Assembly (NCBI GenBank): GCA_003208885.1
Contig: QCUP01000007.1
Location: 1 to 33,605, forward strand
DNA length: 33,605 nucleotides
DNA from: Prochlorococcus sp. AG-679-K21
Lineage (GTDB): Bacteria; Cyanobacteriota; Cyanobacteriia; PCC-6307; Cyanobiaceae
Reading direction: 5' to 3'
Position 1 is the stretch's first letter; every line of letters begins with the position of its first letter. The notes under the pieces were generated by a model that saw only the letters and a list, made by a program, of their open reading frames with translations, ran no database searches and was not told the DNA's origin. A program made the position numbers and the translations under genes. Below are positions 1 to 8,622 of the stretch, in pieces.

Positions 1-181
1 CGTTGCTATTCCTTTAATCGATATTCAATCTATTAAAGATCTAAGAGAGACCATGAAAGAAAACAATTTTAAAGTGAATTTAAATCTTATTCAGACTTAT
101 AAAAGTTTAAGTATTTCAGATGGAATAAGAATGGATCCAAACAATCCTGTATTTTTGCTTAGAGGAATAAAATTGATTTAA
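1..181 (+). CDS. C-terminal fragment, probable precorrin-6B methyltransferase (CobL/CbiT type)
   Basis: An open frame enters from the left edge and ends with TAA at 179-181, giving about 59 C-terminal residues. The segment pattern is V-A-I-P-L-I near the start, then a helix, then LNLIQTYKSLSISDG and RMDPNNPVFLLRG near the end. This resembles the last strands of CbiT/CobL-type corrin methyltransferases, which typically close with a Q-x-x-x-S motif, a glycine-rich turn and an N-P-V hydrophobic strand. I also recall cobL lying beside nadK in marine picocyanobacteria. Both points are from memory, and only the tail is present, so the family call is moderate. It converges with nadK, with 7 bases between the ends. 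Confidence 0.5.
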   Translation, partial: VAIPLIDIQSIKDLRETMKENNFKVNLNLIQTYKSLSISDGIRMDPNNPVFLLRGIKLI

Positions 182-188
182 CTTAGAA

Positions 189-1097
189 TTACTTATTAGG
201 TTTACCCACATGAGGTAGTCCCCAACCTAATTTGTTCCTCAAAACTTGAAAAAACTCATGATCCTCAAGTCTTATAAATTTAACCGAATGTTTACTTTTT
301 CTAATTAGGACTCTATCTTCAGGCCAAACATAACAACCTGCATTTCCATCAACGACCATAACTAATCTTTCAGGGGTTGCTGGGAAAACTGTAACAGGTT
401 CTGAATCATTAAAAACTAAAGCTCTAGATGCTAAAGAATGGGGAGCGATTGGAGTTAATTGAACCACTGGGCAATCTGGGGTTATGACAGGGCCCCCCGC
501 ACTTAAAGAATAGGCAGTTGAGCCAGTTGGAGTAGAAAGGATAACTCCGTCAGCAGATATATCTACTGGAGCATGTCTACCTATAGAGATTTCAAAGTGA
601 CACATACTTGTCAAAGGTTCCCTATGAAGTGCCATTTCGTTCAAGCAAAGAGATTCCCACCTTCTTTGTTCATTTCTCATTACACTTATTATTAAACTTT
701 TTCTCTCTTCTATCTCCCAATTACCCGTAATAAGTTTATCAATCGCTTCTCCTAGATTAGAAAGATATGCCTCAGCAAGAAATCCTAAATGACCAGTATT
801 GATTGTAAGTATTGGAATTTTTGCAGGAGCTGTCTGTCGAGCAGCAGAAAGTACTGTTCCGTCTCCTCCAAGAACAATCGCAAACTCCATAGAAGAATCG
901 AACCCTTCTGGAACACAATTCGAATATCCCAAAGGACGAACGTGTTGATCAGGATTGGCGAAGCCAACCATGCCTCCAGAACTACTTACTCTTACAACTT
1001 CATAATTGGATTCTTCCAATTTTTTTTGAACAGAAATTGCCGTTTGAACAGCTAGTTCTTTACCATCATTGACGATTAGTCCAGCTTTTCGTACCAA
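189..1097 (-). CDS. nadK: NAD kinase
   Basis: This 302-residue protein phosphorylates NAD to NADP in the cytoplasm. The diagnostic GGDGT motif is at residues 77-81, followed by [10 protein letters not shown] at about 100-109, an N-E pair at 153-154 and the [20 protein letters not shown] block at 183-202. The length is normal for the family. The start is TTG at 1097: the conserved N-terminal strand ([10 protein letters not shown]) begins only a few residues later and no ATG is available in frame nearby. Cyanobacteria usually carry two NAD kinases, and this looks like the one that has a long [15 protein letters not shown] insert before the GGDGT motif. It lies downstream of pheS on the same strand, with a 71-base gap. 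Confidence 0.95.
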   Translation of the reverse strand: MVRKAGLIVNDGKELAVQTAISVQKKLEESNYEVVRVSSSGGMVGFANPDQHVRPLGYSNCVPEGFDSSMEFAIVLGGDGTVLSAARQTAPAKIPILTINTGHLGFLAEAYLSNLGEAIDKLITGNWEIEERKSLIISVMRNEQRRWESLCLNEMALHREPLTSMCHFEISIGRHAPVDISADGVILSTPTGSTAYSLSAGGPVITPDCPVVQLTPIAPHSLASRALVFNDSEPVTVFPATPERLVMVVDGNAGCYVWPEDRVLIRKSKHSVKFIRLEDHEFFQVLRNKLGWGLPHVGKPNK

Positions 1098-1168
1098 TCG
1101 ATAAATTTAAAACTAATTGTATTTTAAACTAAATTGATAAAGAAACCTAATTTAAAATCATAATTCAA

Positions 1169-2176
1169 TCAAAACTGTTCTAGGAATCTCAGATCATTAG
1201 TGTAGAACCTTCTTATATCGTCTATCTGATGTCTAACCATGCAAAACCTCTCTACACCTAATCCTGCCGCAAATCCAGTCCATTTTTCAGAATCAATTCC
1301 TAATTTTTCTAAAACCTTTGGATCGACCATTCCGCAGCCCATTACTTCTAACCATTTACCTTTCCATTGAACATCAACTTCTGCAGAAGGCTCAGTAAAA
1401 GGAAAATAACTAGCTCTAAATCTTACTGGAATATCTCCAAAGAAAGTTTTTAAAAAAGTAAGTACAGTTCCTCTCAGATGACTAAAATTTATATCTTGAT
1501 CAATACATAAAACTTCTACTTGATTGAAAACAGGAGAGTGTGTAGCATCAACGGCATCTCTCCTATAAACTCTTCCTGGAGCAATAATTCTTACAGGAGG
1601 TGGATTATTTTCAAGATATCTAATCTGTACAGGTGATGTGTGAGTTCTAAGAAGACGATTTTCATCTAAATAAAAAGTATCTTGCATATCTCTAGCTGGA
1701 TGATTTTTAGGTATATTCAGTGACTCAAAATTATAAAAATCGCTCTCTATTTCAGGACCATTTTCTACCGAGTATCCTAACCCGCAAAAAATATCTATAA
1801 TCTCATCTTGAGTTGAAATTAAGGGGTGCTTATTACCAGGGAGGTTTCCTGTGGAAGGTATTGTTACATCAATTTTTTCATCTTCTATCTGTTTATCAAT
1901 AGCTTCACTAATAAGTTGATTTTTTCTTTCAGTTATTAAATCTTGCAAATTTATTTTTATCAAGTTTGCCTTCTGTCCAATAATTGGTCTATCAACAGAT
2001 GATAATTTACCCATAGTTTTCAATATTATTGATAATTCTCCTTTTTTCCCCAATAAAGAGACTCTTAATTGGTCCAATTCAGAATCACTATTCGCATTTT
2101 TTATATTTTCATTCGCTTCGAGAGAGAGATTATTTAGTTTTCCCTCAATTTGACTTAATGATTCAATTTGACTCAC
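1169..2176 (-). CDS. pheS: Phenylalanine-tRNA ligase alpha subunit
   Basis: This is the catalytic alpha subunit of the (alpha-beta)2 class II synthetase that charges tRNA-Phe. At 335 residues it has the usual bacterial length. An N-terminal coiled-coil arm (about 1-90, with LGKKGEL) is followed by the class II core: [23 protein letters not shown], the motif 2 region [17 protein letters not shown], and the C-terminal motif 3 [20 protein letters not shown]. The start is GTG at 2176, because the arm sequence begins there and no ATG competes. pheT is not in the window, so the two subunits are unlinked here, as is common in cyanobacteria. It is divergent from surE. Confidence 0.97.
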   Translation of the reverse strand: MSQIESLSQIEGKLNNLSLEANENIKNANSDSELDQLRVSLLGKKGELSIILKTMGKLSSVDRPIIGQKANLIKINLQDLITERKNQLISEAIDKQIEDEKIDVTIPSTGNLPGNKHPLISTQDEIIDIFCGLGYSVENGPEIESDFYNFESLNIPKNHPARDMQDTFYLDENRLLRTHTSPVQIRYLENNPPPVRIIAPGRVYRRDAVDATHSPVFNQVEVLCIDQDINFSHLRGTVLTFLKTFFGDIPVRFRASYFPFTEPSAEVDVQWKGKWLEVMGCGMVDPKVLEKLGIDSEKWTGFAAGLGVERFCMVRHQIDDIRRFYTNDLRFLEQF

Positions 2177-2244
2177 TGATATAGTAAAAATAGATATAGT
2201 TTTATATTACTTAAATATCGTCCATAATAAAAATCTATTGATTA

Positions 2245-3054
2245 ATGAAATCATTAAATATTCTAATAAGTAATGACGATGGCGTTTTTGCTGAGGGGAT
2301 AAGAGCATTAGCGAAATCCGCATTACAAAAAGGACATAAAGTAACAGTAGTATGCCCTGATCAAGAAAGATCGGCTACTGGTCATGGGCTCACTCTGCAA
2401 TCACCTTTGAGAGTTGAAAGTGCAGATGAATTATTTGAAAAAGGTATTAAAGCTTGGGGTTGTTCAGGGACACCTGCTGATTGTGTAAAACTCGCACTTT
2501 CAGAATTGTTAGATATAAAACCTGACTTAGTTCTTTCTGGAATAAATCACGGCCCAAATTTAGGAACAGACATTTTTTGTTCTGGAACCGTAGCTGCAGC
2601 TATGGAAGGCACTTTAGAAAATGTTCCGTCAATGGCAATTAGTGTTGCGAGTTTTAAATGGAAAAATTTTGAATTTGCAAGTGATATTGCAATGAATATT
2701 GCTGAACAAGCAATAAAGGATAGTTGGCCGAAGTCTCTTCTTTTGAACTTGAACATACCTCCTTGTAAACAGAAAAAAATAAAGGAATTATCCTGGACAA
2801 GATTATCAGTCAGAAAATATAAAAACCAATTTTCTAAAAGGGAAGATCCAAGAGGCGATGATTATTATTGGTTAGCAGGTGAGGCTGTTTTAGATCTTAA
2901 ATCAAAAGGTGATGGGCCCAAGAATTGGCCTAGCGACGTGTCTCAAATACAAGAAAATAAGATTTCCCTTACACCCTTAGAACCAGACTTGTTTTGGAGA
3001 GGAAGTTTAGACGTTTTGCCAAAAATAAATACTTCATTTATAAATGCTTCTTAG
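2245..3054 (+). CDS. surE: 5'/3'-nucleotidase SurE
   Basis: This metal-dependent nucleoside monophosphate phosphatase has 269 residues. The SurE metal site is visible: N10-D11-D12-G13 near the N-terminus, S43 in ERSATGHG, and N101 in [25 protein letters not shown] (about 73-85) and [10 protein letters not shown] are also family signatures. The length is typical for the cyanobacterial form. The start is ATG at 2245, four residues before the first beta strand. The 3' end overlaps the convergent DUF3611 gene by 21 bases. Confidence 0.95.
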   Translation: MKSLNILISNDDGVFAEGIRALAKSALQKGHKVTVVCPDQERSATGHGLTLQSPLRVESADELFEKGIKAWGCSGTPADCVKLALSELLDIKPDLVLSGINHGPNLGTDIFCSGTVAAAMEGTLENVPSMAISVASFKWKNFEFASDIAMNIAEQAIKDSWPKSLLLNLNIPPCKQKKIKELSWTRLSVRKYKNQFSKREDPRGDDYYWLAGEAVLDLKSKGDGPKNWPSDVSQIQENKISLTPLEPDLFWRGSLDVLPKINTSFINAS

Positions 3055-3567
3055 CAACCATAGAGAAAAACAAAGTCCAAAGAAATGAGCGGCGATAACT
3101 TGTGTATTACTTAGTACTGACAAAATCTCAAGACCAGTAATAGGAATATCAGATGACGCAGTAATAAGTTGACCAGTTGTTTGAGATGATGCCTGTATAA
3201 AAAGAGCACCCATAAGAGCTTGATATCCTATTAAGCCAAACAAAATTCCCAATAAATCATTTATTAATCCTCTTTTAATTAATTTGCTTGTTTGCCCTCT
3301 GGAGGGTCTTGCATTACTTGCAATTGCTCTGCCAGTTCTGACTATTAACCAACCTTGCCACAAACTAAAAAGTAGTAAAATTAGAGATATTGTTGTAAGT
3401 GATAGACCTGGAGTCAAACTTAGCTGTCCTTCGCTTTTATTTACAACATTTGAAAAAAGCAAAACAGCTGTTACTACAACGCCTAAAATGGATTGAATCC
3501 AAAAGCGTATCCAGCCAATGCGCCTCATTCCAAATGAAAGCGACTGAAAATCAATTTTGTCAGACAT
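3034..3567 (-). CDS. DUF3611 family membrane protein (Tic21/PIC1-like)
   Basis: This is a 177-residue integral membrane protein. About four hydrophobic segments can be seen at roughly 22-42, 55-75, 108-128 and 155-173. The sequence between them includes [29 protein letters not shown], which I recognise as DUF3611. Plant members of this family are the chloroplast inner-envelope protein Tic21/PIC1, described as a protein-import component or iron permease, and cyanobacterial homologues have been linked to metal transport. That link is family knowledge; nothing here shows the substrate. The start is ATG at 3567. The gene overlaps surE tail to tail by 21 bases. Confidence 0.8.
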   Translation of the reverse strand: MSDKIDFQSLSFGMRRIGWIRFWIQSILGVVVTAVLLFSNVVNKSEGQLSLTPGLSLTTISLILLLFSLWQGWLIVRTGRAIASNARPSRGQTSKLIKRGLINDLLGILFGLIGYQALMGALFIQASSQTTGQLITASSDIPITGLEILSVLSNTQVIAAHFFGLCFSLWLLRSIYK

Positions 3568-3634
3568 TCATTTGATTGAATAACTATAATCTATTCAAAT
3601 TTGCCATCAAAATTATAAAATTGCACGTTATCTT

Positions 3635-4561
3635 GTGATCTCTTTAATATCTCCATCCGAAGTTAAACATCCCACCTCAATAGCTATTGGTAGTTTTGAC
3701 GGTCTACATGCGGGGCATAGAAAATTAATAGAAAGTGTTGTTAAAGAAAATAATTATACACCAACAATCGCAAGCTTTTGGCCACATCCAAGAGAAGTAC
3801 TTTACAAAGAAACTCGTCTAAGACTTGATCTTCCGGAGGAAAAGCTCCCTATTCTTGAAGCTCTTGGTATAAAACAATTAGTTCTAATTCCCTTTGACAA
3901 GAAACTTTCTAGATTAAGTGCCGAAAACTTTATAAAAGACATTTTGATCAATCAATTACAAGCAAAAAGTATTTCAGTAGGTGCTAATTTTAGATTTGGT
4001 TTTAAGAGAAGTGGAGATATTAATACAATTAAACTTGCCACTAAAGATTTGGATATAAAACTAAAAATCATTTCAATTTTAGAGGATAATGAAGGAAGAA
4101 TTAGCAGCAGCAGAATAAGAGATTTATTACAAAAAAGTGAATTAGATAATGCTTTTAAAATACTTAATAGACCATACAGTTTTAAAGGGAAAGTAGTTGA
4201 AGGAAAAGGAATTGGGAAGAGCCTAGGATTTCCTACAGCAAATCTTGAAATAGATGGAAGGAAATTTTTGCCTGGTGAAGGAGTCTATGCAGCATGGTCT
4301 ACCATAAATAATTCTCCCAATAAAATTGCTTCTGTTATGAATCTTGGTTCTCAACCAACTATTAACCCTCTCTTACCATCCGCCGTTGAAGTTCATTTAA
4401 TTAATAAAGATATTAATCTATATGGTCTAAATTTATCCGTAGAACCTATTGAGAAGCTGAGGTCTCAAGTCAAGTTTCAGAATATTGATCAACTTTCTAA
4501 TCAAATTAGGAAAGATAGGGAAAATGCTTTAAAAATTCTTAGTGAGCATAATAAATTTTAA
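3635..4561 (+). CDS. ribF: Bifunctional riboflavin kinase / FAD synthetase
   Basis: RibF converts riboflavin to FMN and then FAD. The N-terminal adenylyltransferase domain (about 1-180) has IGSFDGLHAGH, ASFWPHP, VGANFRFGFKRSGD and the ISSSRIR motif. The C-terminal flavokinase domain (about 180-305) has GKVVEGKGIGKSLGFPTANLE, GVYAAWS and VMNLGSQPT. The 308-residue length is normal. The start is GTG at 3635; no ATG or TTG lies better placed in frame. It is followed after one base by thiE, so the two are probably co-transcribed as a cofactor operon with thiS. Confidence 0.95.
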   Translation: MISLISPSEVKHPTSIAIGSFDGLHAGHRKLIESVVKENNYTPTIASFWPHPREVLYKETRLRLDLPEEKLPILEALGIKQLVLIPFDKKLSRLSAENFIKDILINQLQAKSISVGANFRFGFKRSGDINTIKLATKDLDIKLKIISILEDNEGRISSSRIRDLLQKSELDNAFKILNRPYSFKGKVVEGKGIGKSLGFPTANLEIDGRKFLPGEGVYAAWSTINNSPNKIASVMNLGSQPTINPLLPSAVEVHLINKDINLYGLNLSVEPIEKLRSQVKFQNIDQLSNQIRKDRENALKILSEHNKF

Positions 4562-4562
4562 T

Positions 4563-5618
4563 ATGGAAAACAAAAACTTAATCCAACCAGAAGATTTACA
4601 AATATTTCAAATTATTGACGCTAATCTAGATAGAGCGAGGGAAGGTTTGAGAGTCTTAGAGGACTGGGCCAGATTTGGATTAGGTAATCAAGATCTTGTT
4701 ATAAGAATAAAAAACTTCCGACAAATTTTAGGTAAAAATCATTTAGAAATTTACAAACTATCAAGAAATCATATTGAGGATCAGTGCAAAGGCTTATCTC
4801 ATATTGAACAAAACAATAGGAAAAGTCCATATAAAGTAATAAGTTCTAATTCTGCAAGAGTTCAAGAAGCTCTAAGAGTTATTGAAGAATTTTCAAGAAA
4901 TCATAATAATAAACTTTCTAAAATAGCTTCTGAGATTAGATATGAAACTTACACTTTAGAAATTGAACTATTAAACTTCAATAATCGTAAGAGAGCAGAA
5001 TCAATAATTAGTGAAAATAATTTATATTCGATAATTGATCATAGAGAAAATTTATTAGAAATAACTGAAAAAATATTATTAGGAGGAGTAAAAATTATTC
5101 AGCATAGGTATAAACAAGGCAAAGATAAAGAGCATCTCAAAGAAGCAATTAAAATAAATAACTTATGTAAAAAATATAATTCTTTATTTATCGTTAATGA
5201 CAGAGTAGATATAGCATTGGCATCAGATGCAGATGGTGTTCATCTTGGTCAAGACGACATCGATATAAAAACAGCAAGAAAAGTACTCGGCAGCTCAAAA
5301 ATCATTGGAGTTTCAGCCAATAATCCAACTGATATAAATAAGGCTATAAAAGATGGATGTGATTACATTGGAGTTGGGCCTGTTTTCCCAACCTTAACAA
5401 AAAAGTGTAAAAAACCTCTGGGTTTGGAGAAGATTAAGGCTTTAACAAAAGATATAAATATTCCTTGTTTTGCCATAGGAGGTATAAATAAATTAAATAT
5501 TGATTCTCTAAAAAATCATGGGATTAGAAAGGTCGCTATAGTTTCTGCGCTGCTAGATTCAATAGATCCAAAAGAAGAAGCTATCATTATCTTAAAAGAA
5601 TTATCCCATGAAAATTAG
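4563..5618 (+). CDS. thiE: ThiD2-ThiE fusion: HMP-P kinase / thiamine phosphate synthase
   Basis: This 351-residue fusion has two parts. Residues about 10-140 form a ThiD2-type domain with the paired motifs ANLDRAREGLRVLED and NSARVQEALRVIEEF. ThiD2 is reported to phosphorylate hydroxymethylpyrimidine phosphate. Residues about 150-350 are a TIM-barrel ThiE that joins HMP-PP and thiazole phosphate: IQHRYK, IVNDRVDIALASDADGVHLGQDD, IGVSANN, YIGVGPVFPT and FAIGGI. An upstream in-frame GTG at 4542 lies inside ribF; I prefer ATG at 4563, one base after the ribF stop, because the conserved domain begins shortly after it. The 3' end overlaps thiS by 11 bases. Confidence 0.93.
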   Translation: MENKNLIQPEDLQIFQIIDANLDRAREGLRVLEDWARFGLGNQDLVIRIKNFRQILGKNHLEIYKLSRNHIEDQCKGLSHIEQNNRKSPYKVISSNSARVQEALRVIEEFSRNHNNKLSKIASEIRYETYTLEIELLNFNNRKRAESIISENNLYSIIDHRENLLEITEKILLGGVKIIQHRYKQGKDKEHLKEAIKINNLCKKYNSLFIVNDRVDIALASDADGVHLGQDDIDIKTARKVLGSSKIIGVSANNPTDINKAIKDGCDYIGVGPVFPTLTKKCKKPLGLEKIKALTKDINIPCFAIGGINKLNIDSLKNHGIRKVAIVSALLDSIDPKEEAIIILKELSHEN

Positions 5619-5817
5619 AGTAAACGGTAAAGAAAAAAAAATAGAGCTAGATAATGAAAAGGCTTTACTTTCAAGCACCTTAGAATTTCTAGGATATAAG
5701 CAAAATACTGTAGTTGTTGAAGTAAATAACTTAATTATTAATTCAACAAAATGGGATCATGAAATCTTAAAAGAAGGAGACAGGCTTGAGATAGTATCTA
5801 TTGTTGGAGGCGGATAA
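5608..5817 (+). CDS. thiS: Sulfur carrier protein ThiS
   Basis: This is a 69-residue ubiquitin-like sulfur carrier that ends in the required Gly-Gly tail (IVSIVGGG). The C-terminal glycine becomes a thiocarboxylate that donates sulfur for the thiazole ring of thiamin. The ILKEGDRLEIVSIVGGG end is characteristic, and the N-terminal strand MKIRVNGKEKKIEL fits a beta-grasp fold. The start is ATG at 5608, inside the end of thiE (11-base overlap), which suggests translational coupling. ThiG and ThiF are not in the window. Confidence 0.93.
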   Translation: MKIRVNGKEKKIELDNEKALLSSTLEFLGYKQNTVVVEVNNLIINSTKWDHEILKEGDRLEIVSIVGGG

Positions 5818-5929
5818 TTTACAAAATAATAGAAATTTGGAAATCTTCATATTCTTTTAACTTTAAGCTTGAAACAATAACCCAATTTTTAATTTTTTCA
5901 TTTTATATTTTTAATACTTCAATTAGAAA

Positions 5930-6097
5930 ATGAAAGAAAACGTAAATCAAAATTCAAGATCTTTGAAATGGGAGCCTAATGGTGAGTTAGCCCAAAAAGA
6001 TTTATCCGAATTAATCGAAAGATTAAAAAATGTAGAAGGTGATGATACTTCTTCAGAATTATCAAGGTTAGGTACTAAATCGAACACAATAAATTAA
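5930..6097 (+). CDS. Small hypothetical protein (55 aa)
   Basis: A short ORF runs from ATG at 5930 to TAA at 6095-6097, beginning MKENVNQNSRSLKWEPNGEL. It is hydrophilic and acidic, with a predicted amphipathic helix (AQKDLSELIERLKNVEG) and no membrane segment or signal peptide. I do not recognise a family. It is separated from thiS by 112 bases and followed by another small ORF on the same strand. Codon use is AT-rich like the neighbours, and the charged, helix-forming composition looks more like a real protein than a random ORF. The call rests on this alone. Confidence 0.5.
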   Translation: MKENVNQNSRSLKWEPNGELAQKDLSELIERLKNVEGDDTSSELSRLGTKSNTIN

Positions 6098-6163
6098 TTT
6101 TGTTACTTAGTGCTTGTTTTTAGAGAAATTTGTATCACATTATAATTACTGAATATAAAATAA

Positions 6164-6298
6164 ATGATTAAAAGATATCCTGAGTGGGTAAATACTGAAG
6201 TTGTTATAAAGGCCATCAAAATGAGAGAAGAAGGAATACTTTCTAAACAACTTAATTTATGGATAGAAAATCTATTAGAAATTGAAAAAAATAATTAA
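6164..6298 (+). CDS. Small hypothetical protein (44 aa)
   Basis: A short ORF runs from ATG at 6164 to TAA at 6296-6298. It starts MIKRYPEWVNTEVVIKAIKM and continues as a likely helix (REEGILSKQLNLWIENLLEI). It has no signal, membrane segment or known motif. It stops three bases before the end of the convergent larB. The amphipathic pattern and its placement in an otherwise empty gap suggest a genuine small protein, but I cannot name it. Confidence 0.5.
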   Translation: MIKRYPEWVNTEVVIKAIKMREEGILSKQLNLWIENLLEIEKNN

Positions 6299-6301
6299 AA
6301 G

Positions 6302-6958
6302 TTAGGAAATCCTTTTTATAATTCTTAGAGCAGCCATTGCGGCTCCATATCCATTGTCTATATTCATAACCGAAATCCCAGGAGCACAACTTGATAACAT
6401 ACTATTTAAAGCAGTTTTTCCATTCTTACTAACTCCATACCCTACGGAAACCGGCACCGCAATTATAGGTTGAGGTAATAATCCTCCAATAACAGTTGCT
6501 AGAGCCCCTTCCATTCCCGCACAAACTATAAGAACATCGTATTTGTTAATTTCCTCTATTTCACGGAATAAACGATGAAGTCCTGCTACTCCTACATCTA
6601 TAAAAGATTGACAGGTCACTCCATAGACCTCAAGAGATAGTTTAGCTTCAAGTGTTACAGCTAAATCACTAGAGCCTCCTGAGACTATTGCTACTTTTTT
6701 GTTAGTCGATAATTTATTAGGATTTTCACCAATTATGAGGCAATTTGCTTCTTCAACGAATCTTCCCTCCTTATATATTTCTAATAAATATGTAGCTTTT
6801 TCTTTATCAATACGAGTGATAAAAACTACTTCTTTTTTTTCTAAAACTTCTTCAGCAACTCTCTTCAATTGATCTATACTTTTATCTGCGCCCCAAATCG
6901 CTTCAATAAGTCCAATTCTTTCTCTTCTCTGGAAATCAAACCTAATATCTAAATTCAT
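6302..6958 (-). CDS. larB: LarB-type pyridinium-3,5-biscarboxylate synthase (PurE-like)
   Basis: This 218-residue protein belongs to the LarB family. In lactate racemase systems LarB carboxylates and hydrolyses nicotinate adenine dinucleotide, the first step toward the nickel-pincer nucleotide cofactor. The AIR-carboxylase-like (PurE) domain fills the C-terminal two thirds: VAIVSGGSSDLAV, DVGVAGLHRL, CAGMEGALATVIGGL, IAVPVSVGYGVS and SCAPGISVMNIDNGYGAA. The N-terminal part includes DFQRRERIGLIEAIWG, typical of LarB and absent from PurE. The start ATG overlaps the upstream stop as ATGA (6955-6958), so it is translationally coupled. No larA, larC or larE is in the window. Confidence 0.9.
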   Translation of the reverse strand: MNLDIRFDFQRRERIGLIEAIWGADKSIDQLKRVAEEVLEKKEVVFITRIDKEKATYLLEIYKEGRFVEEANCLIIGENPNKLSTNKKVAIVSGGSSDLAVTLEAKLSLEVYGVTCQSFIDVGVAGLHRLFREIEEINKYDVLIVCAGMEGALATVIGGLLPQPIIAVPVSVGYGVSKNGKTALNSMLSSCAPGISVMNIDNGYGAAMAALRIIKRIS

Positions 6959-7401
6959 CCTTGTTTAACTAACTCTCCTTCATAAATTAATTCAAAAGGA
7001 TTAACATTTGTATTCAAAGATGTTTTAACGTTTTCTTCGAATTTTTCTTGTATCTTATTTACTTCATTCACTGAAATACTTTTCCATAGTTTTTTATTTT
7101 CCCAATTTACCAAAATTAAAGCTTCTTCTTTTTCTTTATCCCAAAATATTTGTCTCCCCAAAAAACCATCTTGAGTAGATAACCATGGTTCCCAAACTTC
7201 TTTTTCAGCCTGAAGCCATATTTTTTTAAACTCAGAAGGAATCTTTAGTCTTAATTCTTCTGTAACAAGTCCGCTTTGATCACTATCCATGGGAAGAGCA
7301 TTAAGGATTGGAGAATTGATTTGAAAAAGAACAATGAATAGACAAATAAATAAAAAAGAAAGGTTTTTTATTATCTCTTTAATTATCAAGTTTATTTTCA
7401 T
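6955..7401 (-). CDS. TIGR03792-like uncharacterised cyanobacterial protein
   Basis: This 148-residue protein has one N-terminal hydrophobic segment (about 13-32, [14 protein letters not shown]). That makes it either secreted or membrane-anchored. It is followed by a domain of about 100 residues: [40 protein letters not shown] and [15 protein letters not shown]. The E-R-P/W-x-x-x-F-L-G and W-x-x-x-x-x-W pattern matches my memory of TIGR03792, a cyanobacterial family that resembles dimeric alpha/beta-barrel (antibiotic biosynthesis monooxygenase-like) proteins. Function is unknown. It is linked by 4-base overlaps to ispF upstream and larB downstream. Confidence 0.65.
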   Translation of the reverse strand: MKINLIIKEIIKNLSFLFICLFIVLFQINSPILNALPMDSDQSGLVTEELRLKIPSEFKKIWLQAEKEVWEPWLSTQDGFLGRQIFWDKEKEEALILVNWENKKLWKSISVNEVNKIQEKFEENVKTSLNTNVNPFELIYEGELVKQG

Positions 7402-7886
7402 TCTTTTTTTTCAAGTAATACAACAGAATGACAACTTATCCCTTCCTCTCTACCCTCAGGTCCCAATTTTTCGTTTGTAGTCGCCTTTATTCCGATAAAA
7501 CTACCACTAATTTGTAAGGTATTAGAAATATTATTTTTCATTAGTTCCACATGAGGTTTAATTTTTGGTCTTTCAGCAACGATAACACTATCAATATTAT
7601 TCACTTCCCAACCTTCATTTCTTATTAATTCAATAACTTTAGATAATAAAAATAAACTATTAGCATTTTTCCATTTCTGATCAGATGGAGGGAAATATTT
7701 TCCAATATCTCCAAGAGATAGAGCTCCTAATAACGCATCCATTATTGAGTGACTAAGAACATCAGCATCACTATGACCATCGAGGCCTAAATTATCAGGA
7801 TGATTCAATGTAACCCCTCCAATTATTAAGTCCCTACCCTCCACTAATCTATGGATATCATATCCATTTCCTATACGAAATTTCAT
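7398..7886 (-). CDS. ispF: 2-C-methyl-D-erythritol 2,4-cyclodiphosphate synthase
   Basis: IspF makes MEcPP in the MEP isoprenoid pathway, which feeds carotenoids, chlorophyll phytyl chains and quinones. The metal ligands D and H are in GYDIHRL at residues 8-14 of the IspF part. The family blocks [31 protein letters not shown] and [10 protein letters not shown] are all present. Taking ATG at 7886 gives 162 residues, a normal length. The reading frame upstream of this ATG has no stop and runs back through the end of TrmD, so IspF may be made as a fusion, from its own ATG, or both. The stop overlaps the next start as ATGA (7398-7401). Confidence 0.92.
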   Translation of the reverse strand: MKFRIGNGYDIHRLVEGRDLIIGGVTLNHPDNLGLDGHSDADVLSHSIMDALLGALSLGDIGKYFPPSDQKWKNANSLFLLSKVIELIRNEGWEVNNIDSVIVAERPKIKPHVELMKNNISNTLQISGSFIGIKATTNEKLGPEGREEGISCHSVVLLEKKE

Positions 7887-8622
7887 TATTTCATTTGAGT
7901 CTCTATTTATTCTCTTACTTTTTGGTACTTTTTTATAGTCTTCACTGGAAATTAAGTCATTTCTTCTATCCAAAGTCCTTTCTAACATTTTTTGTTTTCG
8001 CCATAATTTAATCTCTTCATGATTACCACTAACCAGAATATCTGGTACCTTCATTTCTTTAAAAATTAAAGGTCTAGTGTAATGAGGATATTCTAATAAA
8101 GAAGAATTATGACTCTCATCTATTAACGATCCTGGATCACCAAGGGTTCCAGGTAATATTCTTGTCAAGCCATTTATTATAGCTATAGAGGGAATTTCAC
8201 CACCTGAGAGTACAAAATCACCTATAGAAACCTCTTCATCTGCCAAGCATCTAACTCTTTCATCAAAACCTTCGTATTGCCCACAGATAATTATCAATTG
8301 ATCCAAAGAAGACCATCTTAAAAGATCCTGCTGCTTCAAGACTTTGCCTTGTGGAGTCATTAATAAAGTTTTACTATTTGGTAATTTATCTATTGAATCA
8401 TGAGCCTTGTAGATCGGTTCTGGTTTTAAAACCATCCCTGCCCCCCCCCCCGTAGGGCTTATCATCTACTTGCCTGTAATTACCTTCTCCGTATTCTCTT
8501 AAATCATGCAAGTTGACATTAATCAGATTTTTATCTAAAGCTCTTGTTATAACACCTGAATTATTTATTAATTCAAAAGCTTTGGGAAACAAAGTAATTA
8601 CTTCAAAATTGAAACCAGTCAT
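7887..8622 (-). CDS. trmD: tRNA (guanine-37-N1)-methyltransferase TrmD, frame broken by a one-base shift
   Basis: TrmD methylates G37 of tRNAs with G36 and prevents frameshifting; it is normally essential. The first 60 residues ([19 protein letters not shown] to DDKPYGGG) read from ATG at 8622. After a run of 11 G on the coding strand (8441-8451), homology continues in another frame ([46 protein letters not shown]). Ten G would restore the expected GGGAGMV motif and a protein of about 245 residues. The restored frame has no stop of its own and enters IspF. ATG follows directly after the era stop. Either a sequencing error, a true mutation or slippage-dependent expression is possible. Confidence 0.85.
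8441..8451. repeat. Homopolymer of 11 C/G inside trmD
   Basis: Eleven consecutive C on the plus strand (G on the coding strand) lie exactly where the TrmD reading frame breaks. Three glycine codons all written as GGG are striking in a genome this AT-rich. Runs of this kind are prone to polymerase slippage and to base-calling errors. Confidence 0.95.

Noticed and set aside
4542-4562. Earlier GTG start for thiE (7 extra residues)
   Set aside because: It overlaps the end of ribF, and ATG at 4563 follows the ribF stop directly and precedes the conserved domain.
6302-6320. AGGA-AA-TCCT followed by TTTTT as a terminator between the small ORF and larB
   Set aside because: A 4-bp stem with a 2-base loop is not stable and lies inside the larB coding end.
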